Assembly (NCBI GenBank): GCA_020850455.1
Contig: JADZEQ010000010.1
Coordinates: forward strand, 1 to 64,000
Origin: Sphingomonadaceae bacterium
Lineage (GTDB): Bacteria > Pseudomonadota > Alphaproteobacteria > Sphingomonadales > Sphingomonadaceae
DNA length: 64,000 bases
Direction of reading: 5' to 3'
The notes under the pieces are model-generated. The model was not told the DNA's origin. It saw only the letters and a program-made list of their open reading frames with translations, and searched no databases. This document shows positions 15,575 to 25,639 of this stretch, in pieces (within the stretch, counting starts at the first letter, position 1; every line of letters starts with the position of its first letter). The translations under genes were made by a program, and so were the position numbers.

Positions 15575-18562
15575 TTAAAAGCGCGTTTCGATCGACAGGG
15601 TGAAGCTGCGTCCCCGCGGGTCGGCGACCCGCGGTTCCCAGCTCGACCCGGCGCCGGTATTGCTGTCATAGGTGATGGCAAAGGGCGGATCGCTGTCGAA
15701 CAAATTGCGCACGCCGACGGTGGCACGGAAATGTTCGTTGAGCCGGTAGCCAACCGACAGGTTATAGATGACATATTCATCGACCCGGGGGTTGAAACCG
15801 GGGCGAACCACGCTGCCATTGGCGATGCCGGGCAGTGCCTGATTACGATAGCCGCTGCGGAAAATCTGGCTGAGCGACACCGTCCAATCCTCATTGGTCC
15901 AGGTAAGGAAGGCGTTATGCTTCCAGCGCAGCCCCAAATCCCCGGCAAAGGTAAACTGGCCGATCAAGCTCGGCCCCAAGCCGCTGGTCGGGGTCAAAGC
16001 CTCGCGCTTTTGTAGCAAATAGGTGCCGTCGAGCCCAAAGGTCAGATTGCCGCCGAAGGCAGGTTCCGCCCCCCGAAAGCTGATTTCCAGCCCCTGCGTC
16101 CGGCGACCGCCCGCGTTGATCCACGTCCGGTCAATCGCCGTCACCATCCCGCTCGCATCGCGAATGAAACGGTCGGGGAAGATGGCAGCATTGTCGATAA
16201 GCTGGCGTTCGGTCAAAATGGTGATCGTATTATCGACCGCAATCCGCCACCAGTCGAACGACAGGCTGTAACCATCAGCCGGTTCGATGACGACGCCAAG
16301 GCTGAACTGTTCCGCACTTTCCGGACCAAGGTTCAAATTACCCCCGGTCAAAATATTGGGCTGGATCAGCACACAATTGGGGTCGGTCGTGTTGGGGATG
16401 CCGCCCGGGCAACGCACCGGATCAGCAAGGTCGCGCCCAGCATAGGGCGATTCGGTGATGCCGTTGAAAACCTGGTTAAAGGTCGGCACACGGAAGCTCG
16501 TATTATAACTGCCCCGGAAACGCAGCCAATCGGTCGGACGATAGATAAAGCTGATCTTGGGGTTCGTGGTCGTGCCAAAGCCGGTATAATCATCGATCCG
16601 CGCTGCGGCCGTCACCTCCAAATTTTCCAAAATGGGAAAGAGGATTTCGGCATAAGCGGCACGCACCGTCCGTTCCTTGGGCGTCAGCGCATTTACATTG
16701 TCAAAGGCCGCAAGGAAGATGTTGGGCGACGTCGCGGCCCCCGCTGGGGAGCCATTAAACTCATAGGTTTCACGGCGGTAATCGACACCAAAGGCGGCGC
16801 GCACCGTGCCGCCCCAAATGTCGAACAGCGACCCCGAAACCGAACCGTCGAACTGCAGCACTTCATAGCGGCCGCCATAGAGCGTCGTCCCCGCTGCCGA
16901 AATGGCCGCGAGTCCGTCGAGCGCAGCCTGACTTTGTTCGATCGAAAATGGGTTCAAAATCCCTGCATTGAGCAGCCCGACCAGCCCCGGCGTCGTCGCG
17001 CCGGGTGCAATCGGTGCATTGGGGTCGGGGGCACCGTTGGATAAGGTACCACGGTAGAAATAGCCGCTGCCCAGCAGGGAGGAGGATTCGCTGCGCGCAT
17101 AGCTGCCACCGACCCGATAGTCCCATGCGTCGGACAATGGCCCGTCGACCCCGCCAGCGATGCGGAAGGTGTTGGTGTTGGTCGTATATTCACGCGGACC
17201 ACAGGCGATGCAGCGCCAGCGATAGCCAATCGGACGGCCATAATTGGGGATGATCGCCGGAAATACCGCCGAAATGGCATTGAACACCGCATTATAGGTG
17301 GGGGCCGTCAGCGCGTTGAGCGGATAAGCCACCGGCAGGTTCGACGTATTGCCCGATATTTGCGCGTTCGAAAAACGTTTGGCCGAGTCGGCATCCGACC
17401 CCGTTACCTCCACATAAAGCTCATGCTCTTCGGCGAGGCGCACGGTCGCCCGCGCATAATAGGTCAGCGTTTCAATCGGCTGCTGCAACACCGCCGCCCG
17501 GCCGGTATCCCATGCGCATGCAAAGGCCGCGCCCGGGTTGGCCCAGAGTTCGGCGTCATAGGCCATGCCGCCATCCATCGATTCGCAGCCCGCCCCACCG
17601 GGCAGGTCGAGCGGGTTGATCCCCGCATTGGCGCGCGTTGTCGTTCCCGGAAATACCAGCCCCGGCAGCAAAGTCCCGCCGCTTGACCCGCCAAGGAGGG
17701 TGCCACCGGGATAATATAGCGCAGATGGGTTGAGCGGAAATGCGGTGGCAAGCGGCGTGCCGCGCGTGTCAACCGACAGACCACGGTCGGGCTGGTTGCC
17801 GTTGACAAAGCTGCGCTGGTCACCGCGTAGTGCGTTATTCCAGCGATAGCTGACCGCCGCCATGATGTTGAAACCATTATCGTCGAGGTCGCCCCAACCC
17901 GCGATACCCGACAGGCTGTAAATCCGCCCACCGTCCGCTTCGGGGATGTCCAAAAATCCGTTGAGCCCGACCCCCTGAAAATCGGTGCGGGTGATATAGT
18001 TGATCACCCCGCCGACCGCGTCGGTGCCGTAAATGGCCGATGCCCCGTCCTTGAGCACCTCCACCCGTTCAATCGCGGCAAGCGGGATCTGGTTGACGTC
18101 GACCGCCGAACCCGACAGCCCATGTGCCGCCACCCGCCGTCCGTTGAGCAGAATCAGCGTTGCCGCTGCGCCCTGGCCGCGCAGGTTCGCCGCCGACAGA
18201 CCATTGGTACCGCGCTGTGCGCCGGTAACAACGTCCGAATTGGATGCCAGATTGTCCGCGCCGGTGCCGTTGGTCGACAGAAATTGGATCATCTGTTCGG
18301 GGCTGGAAATCCCCTCCCGCGTCAAATCGTCGGGGGAGATTATTTGCAAGGGCAAGGCCTGATCGGTCGGGTCGCGGCGAATGCGCGTCCCGGTCACCAA
18401 AATTTCGCGATTTTGCCCCGATTGTTCCGCATTGTCTTGCGGCGCATTGGGGCTGGCGGGCGCCGGAACATTCTGCGCCATCGCCGGGTCCGCGCAAATC
18501 AATGCGGCAATCGCCACGCCCGTCGCCAAACGCGCACGCGCAAATAGATTATTATCTTTCAT
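15575..18562 (-). CDS. TonB-dependent receptor (plug and 22-strand barrel)
   Basis: 995 aa. Signal peptide (ATGVAIAALICADPAMAQ), then a plug domain with TonB-box-like EILVTGTRI and GQGAAATLILLNGRRVA, VLKDGASAIYGTDAVGGVINYIT. The barrel ends with aromatic FTLSIETRF, as outer membrane proteins do. Two Cys pairs (RWRCIACGP and CESM / CAWD) suggest loop disulfides. Substrate unknown; this subfamily in sphingomonads is often assigned to oligosaccharide, peptide or siderophore uptake. ATG at 18562 is chosen for GGGGGG upstream and the signal sequence. It lies between rplKA and rplJL on the opposite strand, which is an unusual place. Confidence 0.9.
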   Translation of the reverse strand: MKDNNLFARARLATGVAIAALICADPAMAQNVPAPASPNAPQDNAEQSGQNREILVTGTRIRRDPTDQALPLQIISPDDLTREGISSPEQMIQFLSTNGTGADNLASNSDVVTGAQRGTNGLSAANLRGQGAAATLILLNGRRVAAHGLSGSAVDVNQIPLAAIERVEVLKDGASAIYGTDAVGGVINYITRTDFQGVGLNGFLDIPEADGGRIYSLSGIAGWGDLDDNGFNIMAAVSYRWNNALRGDQRSFVNGNQPDRGLSVDTRGTPLATAFPLNPSALYYPGGTLLGGSSGGTLLPGLVFPGTTTRANAGINPLDLPGGAGCESMDGGMAYDAELWANPGAAFACAWDTGRAAVLQQPIETLTYYARATVRLAEEHELYVEVTGSDADSAKRFSNAQISGNTSNLPVAYPLNALTAPTYNAVFNAISAVFPAIIPNYGRPIGYRWRCIACGPREYTTNTNTFRIAGGVDGPLSDAWDYRVGGSYARSESSSLLGSGYFYRGTLSNGAPDPNAPIAPGATTPGLVGLLNAGILNPFSIEQSQAALDGLAAISAAGTTLYGGRYEVLQFDGSVSGSLFDIWGGTVRAAFGVDYRRETYEFNGSPAGAATSPNIFLAAFDNVNALTPKERTVRAAYAEILFPILENLEVTAAARIDDYTGFGTTTNPKISFIYRPTDWLRFRGSYNTSFRVPTFNQVFNGITESPYAGRDLADPVRCPGGIPNTTDPNCVLIQPNILTGGNLNLGPESAEQFSLGVVIEPADGYSLSFDWWRIAVDNTITILTERQLIDNAAIFPDRFIRDASGMVTAIDRTWINAGGRRTQGLEISFRGAEPAFGGNLTFGLDGTYLLQKREALTPTSGLGPSLIGQFTFAGDLGLRWKHNAFLTWTNEDWTVSLSQIFRSGYRNQALPGIANGSVVRPGFNPRVDEYVIYNLSVGYRLNEHFRATVGVRNLFDSDPPFAITYDSNTGAGSSWEPRVADPRGRSFTLSIETRF

Positions 18563-18674
18563 AATACCCCCCGAAATGGACCGCATTCGGCATTATTCCG
18601 ATCTGCAATTGGCACAATAAACGCCAAAACCCGCAGCGACGCTAGCGAAAAATATGCTGTCGGCGGCGGCATGC

Positions 18675-18702
18675 TTGACTTTGCGCGCACCTTTGCTATT
18701 CG
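18675..18702 (+). promoter_or_regulatory. candidate rplJL promoter
   Basis: TTGACT, 16-bp spacer, TATTCG. It would give a leader of about 270 nt before rplJ. Since rplA is followed by a terminator and an antisense gene, rplJL must have its own promoter in this region. Confidence 0.4.
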
Positions 18703-18936
18703 CCCGCCCCGACCGATGGTGCCGCAAGGCCGCATCGTTCGCCGTCCGAGACTGCGGGTGGGGTTAGCCCCTTAAAATTGCCAGCATAGACGGGGATATG
18801 TCTTTACCAAGCTGGCCCCAGGGTATTCCCGGTCGGTGCAGGCGTTCGGCCCCCATGGGGCAAGCACGCGACTTTCCCCACGGACATTTGAAGTAGCCGG
18901 CGCTGCCCTTGGCTGTTCCGGCATGTTTTGAGCCGT

Positions 18937-18955
18937 CCGCATCATTTGGATGCGG
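18937..18955 (+). promoter_or_regulatory. rplJ leader hairpin
   Basis: Seven-bp stem CCGCATC / GATGCGG with a five-base loop, ending 19 bp before the rplJ ATG. L10-(L12)4 is known to bind its own leader mRNA in many bacteria, so this is a plausible but unproven site. Confidence 0.3.
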
Positions 18956-18974
18956 GCATGTGTGGAGAAATGGC

Positions 18975-19490
18975 ATGGACCGCAATGAAAAGGCCGAATT
19001 GGTCGCTTCGCTGCGCGAATCGCTTTCGGAAGCCGGGTCGGTGATTGTTACGCGCAATCTCGGCCTGACCGTCGCTGAATCAACGGCGCTTCGGAACAAG
19101 ATTCGTGACGCGGGTGCGAGCTATAAGGTCGCAAAAAATCGTCTTGCCAAAATCGCGCTCGACGGCACCGCCTATGTCGGCATCAGCGACCTGCTGACCG
19201 GCCCCACCGCGTTGGCGAGCAGCAGCGACCCGGTTGCTGCTGCCAAGATTGTGGTGGAATTTGCCAAAACCAACGACCGTTTGGAAATTGTTGGCGGCGG
19301 CATGGGTGATACCGTGCTCGACGTTGCAGGGGTGAAGGCCTTGGCCGAACTGCCCTCGCTCGACGAACTACGCGCGAAGATTGTGGGCCTGGTGCAGGCT
19401 CCGGCGACCAAGCTGGCGCAAATCGCGCAAGCCCCCGCCGGGCAACTGGCCCGCGTGTTTGGTGCCTATGGCGCCAAGCAGGCTGCCTGA
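18975..19490 (+). CDS. rplJ: 50S ribosomal protein L10
   Basis: 171 aa, full length: [19 protein letters not shown], then [32 protein letters not shown], and the helical tail that binds L12 dimers ([16 protein letters not shown]). The ATG at 18975 follows GGAG by eight bases and matches the family start; the longer upstream frame is rejected. rplL follows 39 bp later. Confidence 0.98.
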   Translation: MDRNEKAELVASLRESLSEAGSVIVTRNLGLTVAESTALRNKIRDAGASYKVAKNRLAKIALDGTAYVGISDLLTGPTALASSSDPVAAAKIVVEFAKTNDRLEIVGGGMGDTVLDVAGVKALAELPSLDELRAKIVGLVQAPATKLAQIAQAPAGQLARVFGAYGAKQAA

Positions 19491-19529
19491 CCGTTCCTAT
19501 TTTAACCGATTATTTTCAGGAGAATATCC

Positions 19530-19904
19530 ATGGCTGATCTTGCCAAGATTGTTGAAGACCTGTCGGCGCTGACCGTATTGGAAGCCGCTGAACTTTCCAA
19601 GATGCTCGAAGAAAAGTGGGGCGTTTCGGCCGCTGCTGCGGTTGCCGTTGCTGGCCCGACCGGTGGCGCTGCTGCCCCTGCCGCTGAAGAAAAGGATGAA
19701 TTCGACGTCATTCTGACCGGCGATGGCGGCAACAAGATCAACGTCATCAAGGAAGTGCGCGCGATCACCGGCCTCGGCCTCGGTGAAGCCAAGGCGCTCG
19801 TTGAATCGGCTCCCAAGGCCGTCAAGGAAGGCGTCAACAAAGCCGAAGCTGAAGAGCTGAAGAAGAAGCTCGAAGCCGCTGGCGCGACCGTCGAACTGAA
19901 GTAA
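19530..19904 (+). CDS. rplL: 50S ribosomal protein L7/L12
   Basis: 124 aa, standard length. N-terminal dimerisation domain [25 protein letters not shown], Ala/Gly-rich hinge, and C-terminal domain [21 protein letters not shown] and [12 protein letters not shown] for factor binding. Strong AGGAG site. A terminator follows and rpoB does not, unlike the usual rplJL-rpoBC order. Confidence 0.99.
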   Translation: MADLAKIVEDLSALTVLEAAELSKMLEEKWGVSAAAAVAVAGPTGGAAAPAAEEKDEFDVILTGDGGNKINVIKEVRAITGLGLGEAKALVESAPKAVKEGVNKAEAEELKKKLEAAGATVELK

Positions 19905-19924
19905 GTTCGGCCCTAGCCTTTAGG

Positions 19925-19961
19925 AAGGGGTGGTGCACCATTGGGTGCGCCGCCCCTTTTT
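19925..19961 (+). terminator. Rho-independent terminator after rplL
   Basis: Thirteen-bp stem (19927-19939 with 19944-19956, two G-U pairs) and a T5 tail. It ends the rplJL transcript. Confidence 0.85.
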
Positions 19962-19968
19962 GCTGCGC

Positions 19969-21093
19969 CTATTGCCCGTGGAACTGCGCCACCGCGCGGC
20001 TGACCGCCTGCATCAATGCCATACGGTCGGGCACGCTGGCCGTCGTATCGCCGAGCATGACCGCCACGGTATAGCGCGTGCCATCGGGCGCGGTCAGGAT
20101 CGCCACATCATTATAACCGGTGGCAACCCCGCCCAATTCCTGACCCGTGCCGGTCTTGTGCGCAACCCGCCAACCCGCCGGAACGCCCGCACGCAAACGC
20201 TGGGGTCCGCTGGTTACACGCGACAATGTGTCGAGCATCAGCGCGGTAGAGGCGCTCGACAATAATTCTCCACGCGCCAAAGCGGCGAGCGCCGCCGTAA
20301 TCGCAAGTGGGCTGGCGCCATCTTCGGGATCGGCAAGATAGCGTTGGAGAGCCTCACGCCGCACCGACATCGGCACTGTATTGCGCGCTGCCTGAAAATT
20401 GCGCGCTACCGAATAATTCTGCCGCCATTCCATGCCGGCAATGTGGCTCTGCAACAGCCGCTCACCCGGGCCAAAGCGAATGCGCCCCAATTGATGGTCA
20501 TCGATAAAGCGGCGCACCGCCTCTGGCCCGCCCACCCGGCGGAGCAGCGCATCGTTCGCGCTATTGTCGCTGGTGGTGATGGCAAGGTCGAGCAGGCGGC
20601 GCAGGGTGATGCGCACTTGCCCTTCGCGCCGCACCTGTTCGGCAAGCGGCTGATGGAATAAGGTCAGATCATTGGCAGTGATCGTTACTTCTTCATCGAG
20701 GTTGATGCGCCCTGCATCGACCAGCGACAATAAGGTCAGCGCCACCCATGTCTTGGAAACGCTTTGCTGCGGGAAATATTCATCGCCGCGCCGGGCAATC
20801 GCCCAGTCGGCACCGACCCGCCGAATGGCGATTCCCGTCCGCCCCGGAAAAGTCCGCCAAAGTTCATGTATCTGTGCCTCCAGCCCCACGGGTGGACGCG
20901 TCACGCCGGGGTCTTGACGGTGGGCGGGCGGCGGTGCCGGTCGCCACGGTGGGCGGGCGGCGCTGGGCGGCGGCGGCGCATGGTCGGGATTCGCCGGTAT
21001 CGCACTCGCGCATCCGCCGAGCATCAATGCCCCGCCCATCAAAGCTAAACCGCTACGCACAAATTTCGACAATATCAGGGCCCTTTGTTCCAC
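19969..21093 (-). CDS. class A beta-lactamase-like serine hydrolase lipoprotein
   Basis: 374 aa from a GTG start. A lipobox (MLGGC, Cys28) is followed by a Pro-rich linker (residues 33-68) and a class A beta-lactamase domain. All catalytic motifs are present: SVSK at 111-114, SDN at 175-177, a likely omega-loop Glu in EWRQN at 222-226 (E-x-x-L-N with Leu to Gln), and KTG at 313-315. It is longer than usual (about 290 aa) because of the linker. A periplasmic, membrane-anchored penicillin-binding/beta-lactamase function is inferred; activity is not certain because the omega-loop is atypical. Start is uncertain: GTG and TTG codons 7-11 residues downstream are possible. Confidence 0.85.
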   Translation of the reverse strand: MEQRALILSKFVRSGLALMGGALMLGGCASAIPANPDHAPPPPSAARPPWRPAPPPAHRQDPGVTRPPVGLEAQIHELWRTFPGRTGIAIRRVGADWAIARRGDEYFPQQSVSKTWVALTLLSLVDAGRINLDEEVTITANDLTLFHQPLAEQVRREGQVRITLRRLLDLAITTSDNSANDALLRRVGGPEAVRRFIDDHQLGRIRFGPGERLLQSHIAGMEWRQNYSVARNFQAARNTVPMSVRREALQRYLADPEDGASPLAITAALAALARGELLSSASTALMLDTLSRVTSGPQRLRAGVPAGWRVAHKTGTGQELGGVATGYNDVAILTAPDGTRYTVAVMLGDTTASVPDRMALMQAVSRAVAQFHGQ

Positions 21094-21253
21094 ACGATAT
21101 CATGCCAAGCCCCTGCCCGTGGCGCGAGTGTCGCTGCGACGAATGATTCCCTGACCGCGATAAGATGAGCCGATACTATGATTGACGCGTGGCCGTGCGG
21201 GCCTAAGCAGGGCAGCGACGCATAAAAACCGCGCCACGGCAGGAGGATGGATG

Positions 21254-22477
21254 ATGAGTCTCGACGCGATATTTGACGCCAACATCTGGCAGGATGCCGC
21301 CGACGGCGAATTTGATGTGATGGTCGATCTGCGCCGCGCCATCCACCGCGAACCGGAACTTGGCCTGTCCAACCCCAAAACGCGCGACAAGATTCGCGCC
21401 GCGCTGGCCGACCTGCCGATCCAATGGCGTGAAGGGCCATCGACCACCGGCCTCATCGGCGTGCTGGAAGGGGCAGCGGGCGGCAATGGTCGCACCATTT
21501 TGCTGCGCGGCGACATGGACGCGCTGCCGATGCACGAAGAAACCGGCCTGCCCTATGCCAGCACCATCGACGGGGCGATGCACGCTTGTGGCCATGATTC
21601 GCATGTGGCGATGCTGGCAGGTGCGGCCAAGATTTTGTGCGCCAACCGCGACCGTCTGGCCGGGCGTATCCTGTTCATGTTCCAACCGGGGGAGGAGGGG
21701 CATCATGGCGCGCGCCATATGCTCGACGATGGATTGATCGACCCCCTGCCCGATGCCGCCTTTGCGCTCCACATTTCACCCAATGCGCCGCATGGCCTGT
21801 TCACCGGGCGGGCAGGGGCGCTGCTCGCCTCCACCGACAAGGTGCAGATCAGGGTCAGCGGCAAGGGTGGCCATGCATCAATGCCGCATGATGCTATTGA
21901 CCCGGTGCCCATCGCCTGTGCGATTGTCGGCGCAATACAACAGATGGTGACGCGCCAAGTGCCGGTCTTTGACCCCTGTGTCGTCACCATTGGCAAGATT
22001 GCGGCGGGCACGACCGACAATGTCATCCCTGAATTTGCGGACATGCTGGGCACCATCCGCACCCTGTCGCCCGAACGGCGCGCCGATGTGCAGGCGCGCA
22101 TCACAACAATCGCGGAACATATTGCACTGGCGCATGGCGCGAGCGCGAGCACCCAATTTACCGAAGGTTTCCCGGTTACGCTGTGCGACAGCCGCGCGGT
22201 GGCCTTTGGCGCGCGTGTCATCGCCGACATGTTTGGGGAGAATGCCTTTGTCCACATGCCCGCCCCGATGATGGGCGGCGAAGATTTCTCTTACGTTCTA
22301 AATAAAGTGCCCGGCGCGATGTTCTTTTTGGGAGCCAGCCATGAAGGGGATGATTGGCGGCATTGCTGCGGCCTCCATTCCAACCATATGGTGATGGACG
22401 AAAAAATTATGGCGCGCGGCGCGGCCATCCACGCTGCCTTTGCCGAACGATTTTTGGCCGAAGGCTGGGGGGATTAG
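21254..22477 (+). CDS. M20-family amidohydrolase (hippurate hydrolase-like)
   Basis: 407 aa. Metal-binding motifs of the M20D amidohydrolases are visible: HREPELG, GDMDALPMHEETG, MHACGHDSHVAMLAG, FQPGEEGHHGAR and MGGEDFSYVL. The dimerisation domain has GKGGHASMPHDAIDPV. These enzymes cleave N-acyl amino acids or indole-3-acetyl conjugates; substrate unknown. An AGGAGG site at 21241-21246 favours ATG 21254, with 21251 also possible. It converges on nadB with only two bases between the stop codons. Confidence 0.92.
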   Translation: MSLDAIFDANIWQDAADGEFDVMVDLRRAIHREPELGLSNPKTRDKIRAALADLPIQWREGPSTTGLIGVLEGAAGGNGRTILLRGDMDALPMHEETGLPYASTIDGAMHACGHDSHVAMLAGAAKILCANRDRLAGRILFMFQPGEEGHHGARHMLDDGLIDPLPDAAFALHISPNAPHGLFTGRAGALLASTDKVQIRVSGKGGHASMPHDAIDPVPIACAIVGAIQQMVTRQVPVFDPCVVTIGKIAAGTTDNVIPEFADMLGTIRTLSPERRADVQARITTIAEHIALAHGASASTQFTEGFPVTLCDSRAVAFGARVIADMFGENAFVHMPAPMMGGEDFSYVLNKVPGAMFFLGASHEGDDWRHCCGLHSNHMVMDEKIMARGAAIHAAFAERFLAEGWGD

Positions 22478-22479
22478 GT

Positions 22480-24069
22480 TCAGGGCACCAAGATCGTGTC
22501 TTTCGCCGCCGGCAAAAGCTCTGGGTAATCGCTGTTGTAATGGAGGCCACGGCTCTCCCGCCGATCCAGCGCGCTACGCACGATCAACCGCGCCACCTCC
22601 ACCAGATTGCGCAGTTCGATAAGGTCGGGGGTGACGCGGAAATTGCCGTAGTAATCATCCACCTCCCCCGCCAATAAGTTGACGCGATGCATCGCACGTT
22701 CCAGCCGCTTGGTGGTGCGTACAATGCCAACATAATCCCACATGAAGCGGCGGATTTCGCGCCAATTATGCTGGACGATCACTTCTTCGTCCGCCTCTGT
22801 AACCCGGCTTTCGTCCCACGAACGGATGGCGGGTGGCGGCGGCAAATCATCAAAGCCGCGCAAAATATCCTGCGCCGCCGCGTCGCCATAAACAAAACAT
22901 TCGAGCAGGCTGTTCGACGCCAGCCGATTGGCACCGTGGAGGCCGGACATCGTCACCTCCCCCGCCGCATATAGGCCGGGCAGGTCGGTGCGCCCGCGCC
23001 GGTCCACCACCACCCCGCCGCAGGTATAATGCTGCGCGGGAACCACCGGGATCGGCCCCTTGGTCATATCGATGCCGAGCGCAATCAGCTTTTCATAGAT
23101 ATTGGGGAAATGCCCGCGCACAAAGTCGGCTGGCTTGTGGCTGATGTCGAGGTGGACAAAATCCAGACCCAGCCGTTTCAATTCATGGTCGATGGCGCGC
23201 GCCACAATATCGCGCGGGGCGAGTTCGCCGCGTTCGTCAAAGCGCGGCATGAAACGTTCGCCGTTGGTCGGTAGTTTGAGGAGGCCACCTTCACCGCGCA
23301 CCGCCTCTGTAATCAGGAAATTCTTTGTCTCCCGATTATAAAGGCAGGTCGGGTGAAACTGCATAAATTCCATATTGGCAACGCGGCACCCCGCGCGCCA
23401 CGCCATGGCAATGCCATCCCCTGTCGCCCCCGACGGCGCGGTGGAAAATAAATAGGTTCGCCCCGCCCCACCGGTCGCCAATATCGTCGCCCGCGCGCAA
23501 AACCGCTCCACCTTTTGGACATTGCGATCAAAGGCATAGGCACCCCAGACATGCCCCGCACCGGAAAATGCCTGTTGGTGCCGCCCGGTGATGAGGTCAA
23601 TCGCCACCATGTCGGGCAACAGGCGGATATTGGGGTGGGCGGCGGCCGCGCGCTGCAACGCCTGTTGCACGGCCCAGCCGGTCGCATCATCGACATGGAC
23701 GATGCGGCGGTGCGAATGGCCACCCTCGCGCGTTAAATGCCAGCGTTCGCCCAGCGACAAATTGCCATCGTTAAAGGGCACACCCAATTCGGCCAGCCGT
23801 TCGATGGCGGCGGGGGCATTTTCGACGACAAATTCCACCGTTTCGCGGTCGTTCAGCCCGGCCCCCGCGACCATCGTATCGCGGATGTGGCTTTCGAACG
23901 TATCGCCAGCGTCGAGCACGGCGGCAATGCCCCCCTGCGCCCAGCCGGTTGCGCCATCGCTGATCGCCCCCTTGGCCAGCACTGTAACCTGATATTTTTC
24001 GGCGAGTGCCAGCGCCGCGGTGAGCCCCGCCGCACCCGAACCGATGATGAGGATATCGCTTTCCATCAT
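22480..24069 (-). CDS. nadB: L-aspartate oxidase
   Basis: 529 aa, full length. FAD-binding [15 protein letters not shown] at the N-terminus, the [10 protein letters not shown] segment, the catalytic [13 protein letters not shown] block, and the HPT and [11 protein letters not shown](T)[16 protein letters not shown] motifs that define NadB. It oxidises L-aspartate to iminoaspartate for NAD synthesis. nadA and nadC are not adjacent. The start overlaps the preceding P-loop gene stop (ATGA). Confidence 0.97.
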   Translation of the reverse strand: MMESDILIIGSGAAGLTAALALAEKYQVTVLAKGAISDGATGWAQGGIAAVLDAGDTFESHIRDTMVAGAGLNDRETVEFVVENAPAAIERLAELGVPFNDGNLSLGERWHLTREGGHSHRRIVHVDDATGWAVQQALQRAAAAHPNIRLLPDMVAIDLITGRHQQAFSGAGHVWGAYAFDRNVQKVERFCARATILATGGAGRTYLFSTAPSGATGDGIAMAWRAGCRVANMEFMQFHPTCLYNRETKNFLITEAVRGEGGLLKLPTNGERFMPRFDERGELAPRDIVARAIDHELKRLGLDFVHLDISHKPADFVRGHFPNIYEKLIALGIDMTKGPIPVVPAQHYTCGGVVVDRRGRTDLPGLYAAGEVTMSGLHGANRLASNSLLECFVYGDAAAQDILRGFDDLPPPPAIRSWDESRVTEADEEVIVQHNWREIRRFMWDYVGIVRTTKRLERAMHRVNLLAGEVDDYYGNFRVTPDLIELRNLVEVARLIVRSALDRRESRGLHYNSDYPELLPAAKDTILVP

Positions 24070-24581
24070 GTCACCCGATTAAACTGGGCATAATCCGCCT
24101 CCGCCATCGTCGGTGCTTGCCATGCGTCTTCCATGCAATCAAACATGGCGCGGTCCACCGTCATGGCAAAGCTCGCCCCTTTTTCGGCGTTGCGCTGTAC
24201 AACCCGCCGCCAGCGTTCGTCAGCGGGAACATCCAGCCAGTGGAGCATGACGCCCAGCCCCAAGTCTTTGGCAAATTGTGCAAATTCGGCCCGATGCGCA
24301 CGCTTTGTAAAGCCAAGGTCGAGCACGGAACCAACGCCGAGGCGGGCAAGTGCGGTGACATTATCGCGCATCTGCGCTTCAACCCTTTGGATGCGTTCCA
24401 TCGTCCAATCAAAGGAAATGGGCTGCGGACTGTCCATCCAGAACAGCCGCACCATCCAATCATCAATGGAGAAACATATTGCACCATGTTGCGCGGCAAG
24501 CGCACGCGCATAGCTGGTTTTCCCCGCGCCCGTGCCCCCGGTGACAATGTGGATTTGTGCTTTGTCGGCGGTGCCGGTCAT
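24066..24581 (-). CDS. P-loop small-molecule kinase-like AAA ATPase
   Basis: 171 aa. Walker A GGTGAGKT is near residues 15-22, followed by [11 protein letters not shown], a substrate-binding pattern of AAA_33-type kinases; a Walker-B-like [16 protein letters not shown] is near 84-100; an Arg-rich lid [11 protein letters not shown] comes later. Members include zeta-toxin-like and chloramphenicol-phosphotransferase-like kinases; substrate unknown. It overlaps both neighbours by four bases (ABC ATPase upstream, nadB downstream), so it is translationally coupled to both. Confidence 0.8.
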   Translation of the reverse strand: MTGTADKAQIHIVTGGTGAGKTSYARALAAQHGAICFSIDDWMVRLFWMDSPQPISFDWTMERIQRVEAQMRDNVTALARLGVGSVLDLGFTKRAHRAEFAQFAKDLGLGVMLHWLDVPADERWRRVVQRNAEKGASFAMTVDRAMFDCMEDAWQAPTMAEADYAQFNRVT

Positions 24582-25516
24582 GCCGCTTCTTTGGGCTGGC
24601 TGGTCAGGTGGACGAACACATCCTCCAAATCGGCTTCGCGCGTCGATACGTCGATGATCGACAGCCCCGCCGCGCTCGCCGCACCCAACACATCGCCGGC
24701 ATTGGCCCTATCCATATCATAGCTGATGGCAATCTGGTTGGCGGCCAATTGCTCCACCTTGGAAAAACAGGGGTGCGATGGCAGCGCGGTAACCGTATCG
24801 GCGAGCGTCAGCAGCAGCATTTTTTCGCGCGCCATGCCGATTAATTCGCGCGTTGGCTTATCGGCGATCACCCGGCCATGGTTGATGATGGCAATATGAT
24901 CGCACAATTGCTCCGCTTCTTCGAGATAATGGGTGGTGAGAACGACGGTCACTCCCAGCTGGTTGAGACGGCGGACATAGTCCCACAATTGCTGGCGCAA
25001 TTCGATATCGACCCCCGCGGTCGGTTCATCAAGAACGATAATCGGCGGATTATGCACCAGCGCTTTGGCGACCAATAGCCGCCGCTTCATCCCCCCCGAC
25101 AGGGTGCGGGCATAAGCGTGCGCCTTGTCCGCCAAACCGACGGCCGCCAGCAATTCCATCGACCGGCGGCGCGCCTTGGGCACACCATATAGGCCGGCCA
25201 CCACCTCCAGCGTTTCAAAGGGGGTAAAAAATGGGTCGAAGACAATTTCCTGCGGCACGATGCCAATCGATGCCTTGGCGTTGCGCGGGTCGGCATCTAT
25301 ATCAAAATCCCAAATCCGCGCGTGGCCCGCGCTTTTGCGCACCATCCCGGCCAATATATTGATCAGCGTCGATTTGCCCGCCCCATTGGGGCCAAGCAGC
25401 CCATAAATTGTGCCGCGCGGGACGTTGAGTGTGACATTGTCGAGCGCGCATTTGCCCCCTGCATAGGTTTTGCTCAGCCTTTCGATGGCGATGGCGATAT
25501 CGGGCAAATTGGACAT
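24578..25516 (-). CDS. ABC-2 type transporter ATP-binding protein
   Basis: 312 aa. Walker A GPNGAGKS, signature LSGGMKRRLLVAKAL, Walker B IIVLDEPTAGVD and H-loop LTTHYLEEAEQLCDH are intact. The C-terminal domain of about 90 residues ends EADLEDVFVHLT, typical of the DrrA/NodI-type ATPases that drive export of lipids, drugs or polysaccharide. No permease gene is adjacent. The ATG at 25516 is preferred to an upstream in-frame start. Its stop overlaps the P-loop kinase start. Confidence 0.93.
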   Translation of the reverse strand: MSNLPDIAIAIERLSKTYAGGKCALDNVTLNVPRGTIYGLLGPNGAGKSTLINILAGMVRKSAGHARIWDFDIDADPRNAKASIGIVPQEIVFDPFFTPFETLEVVAGLYGVPKARRRSMELLAAVGLADKAHAYARTLSGGMKRRLLVAKALVHNPPIIVLDEPTAGVDIELRQQLWDYVRRLNQLGVTVVLTTHYLEEAEQLCDHIAIINHGRVIADKPTRELIGMAREKMLLLTLADTVTALPSHPCFSKVEQLAANQIAISYDMDRANAGDVLGAASAAGLSIIDVSTREADLEDVFVHLTSQPKEAA

Positions 25517-25639
25517 GCCCCCCGCATAGCGCGCAAATTGCACCAAGCCCAAGCATCAATTGCACAGCCCAAATATAAACGGCGCATTTACCTTGTCGCC
25601 TTACGAAATGCGCACGGCTGATGCCTATAGCGGCTGGCA

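Larger units (their letters stand above)
18563..18974. other. intergenic region between the TonB receptor and rplJ
   Basis: 412 bp shared by two divergent genes. It contains a candidate rplJ promoter at 18675-18702 and a long rplJ leader with a hairpin CCGCATC / GATGCGG at 18937-18955, just before the ribosome site. No supported coding frame. Confidence 0.55.
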
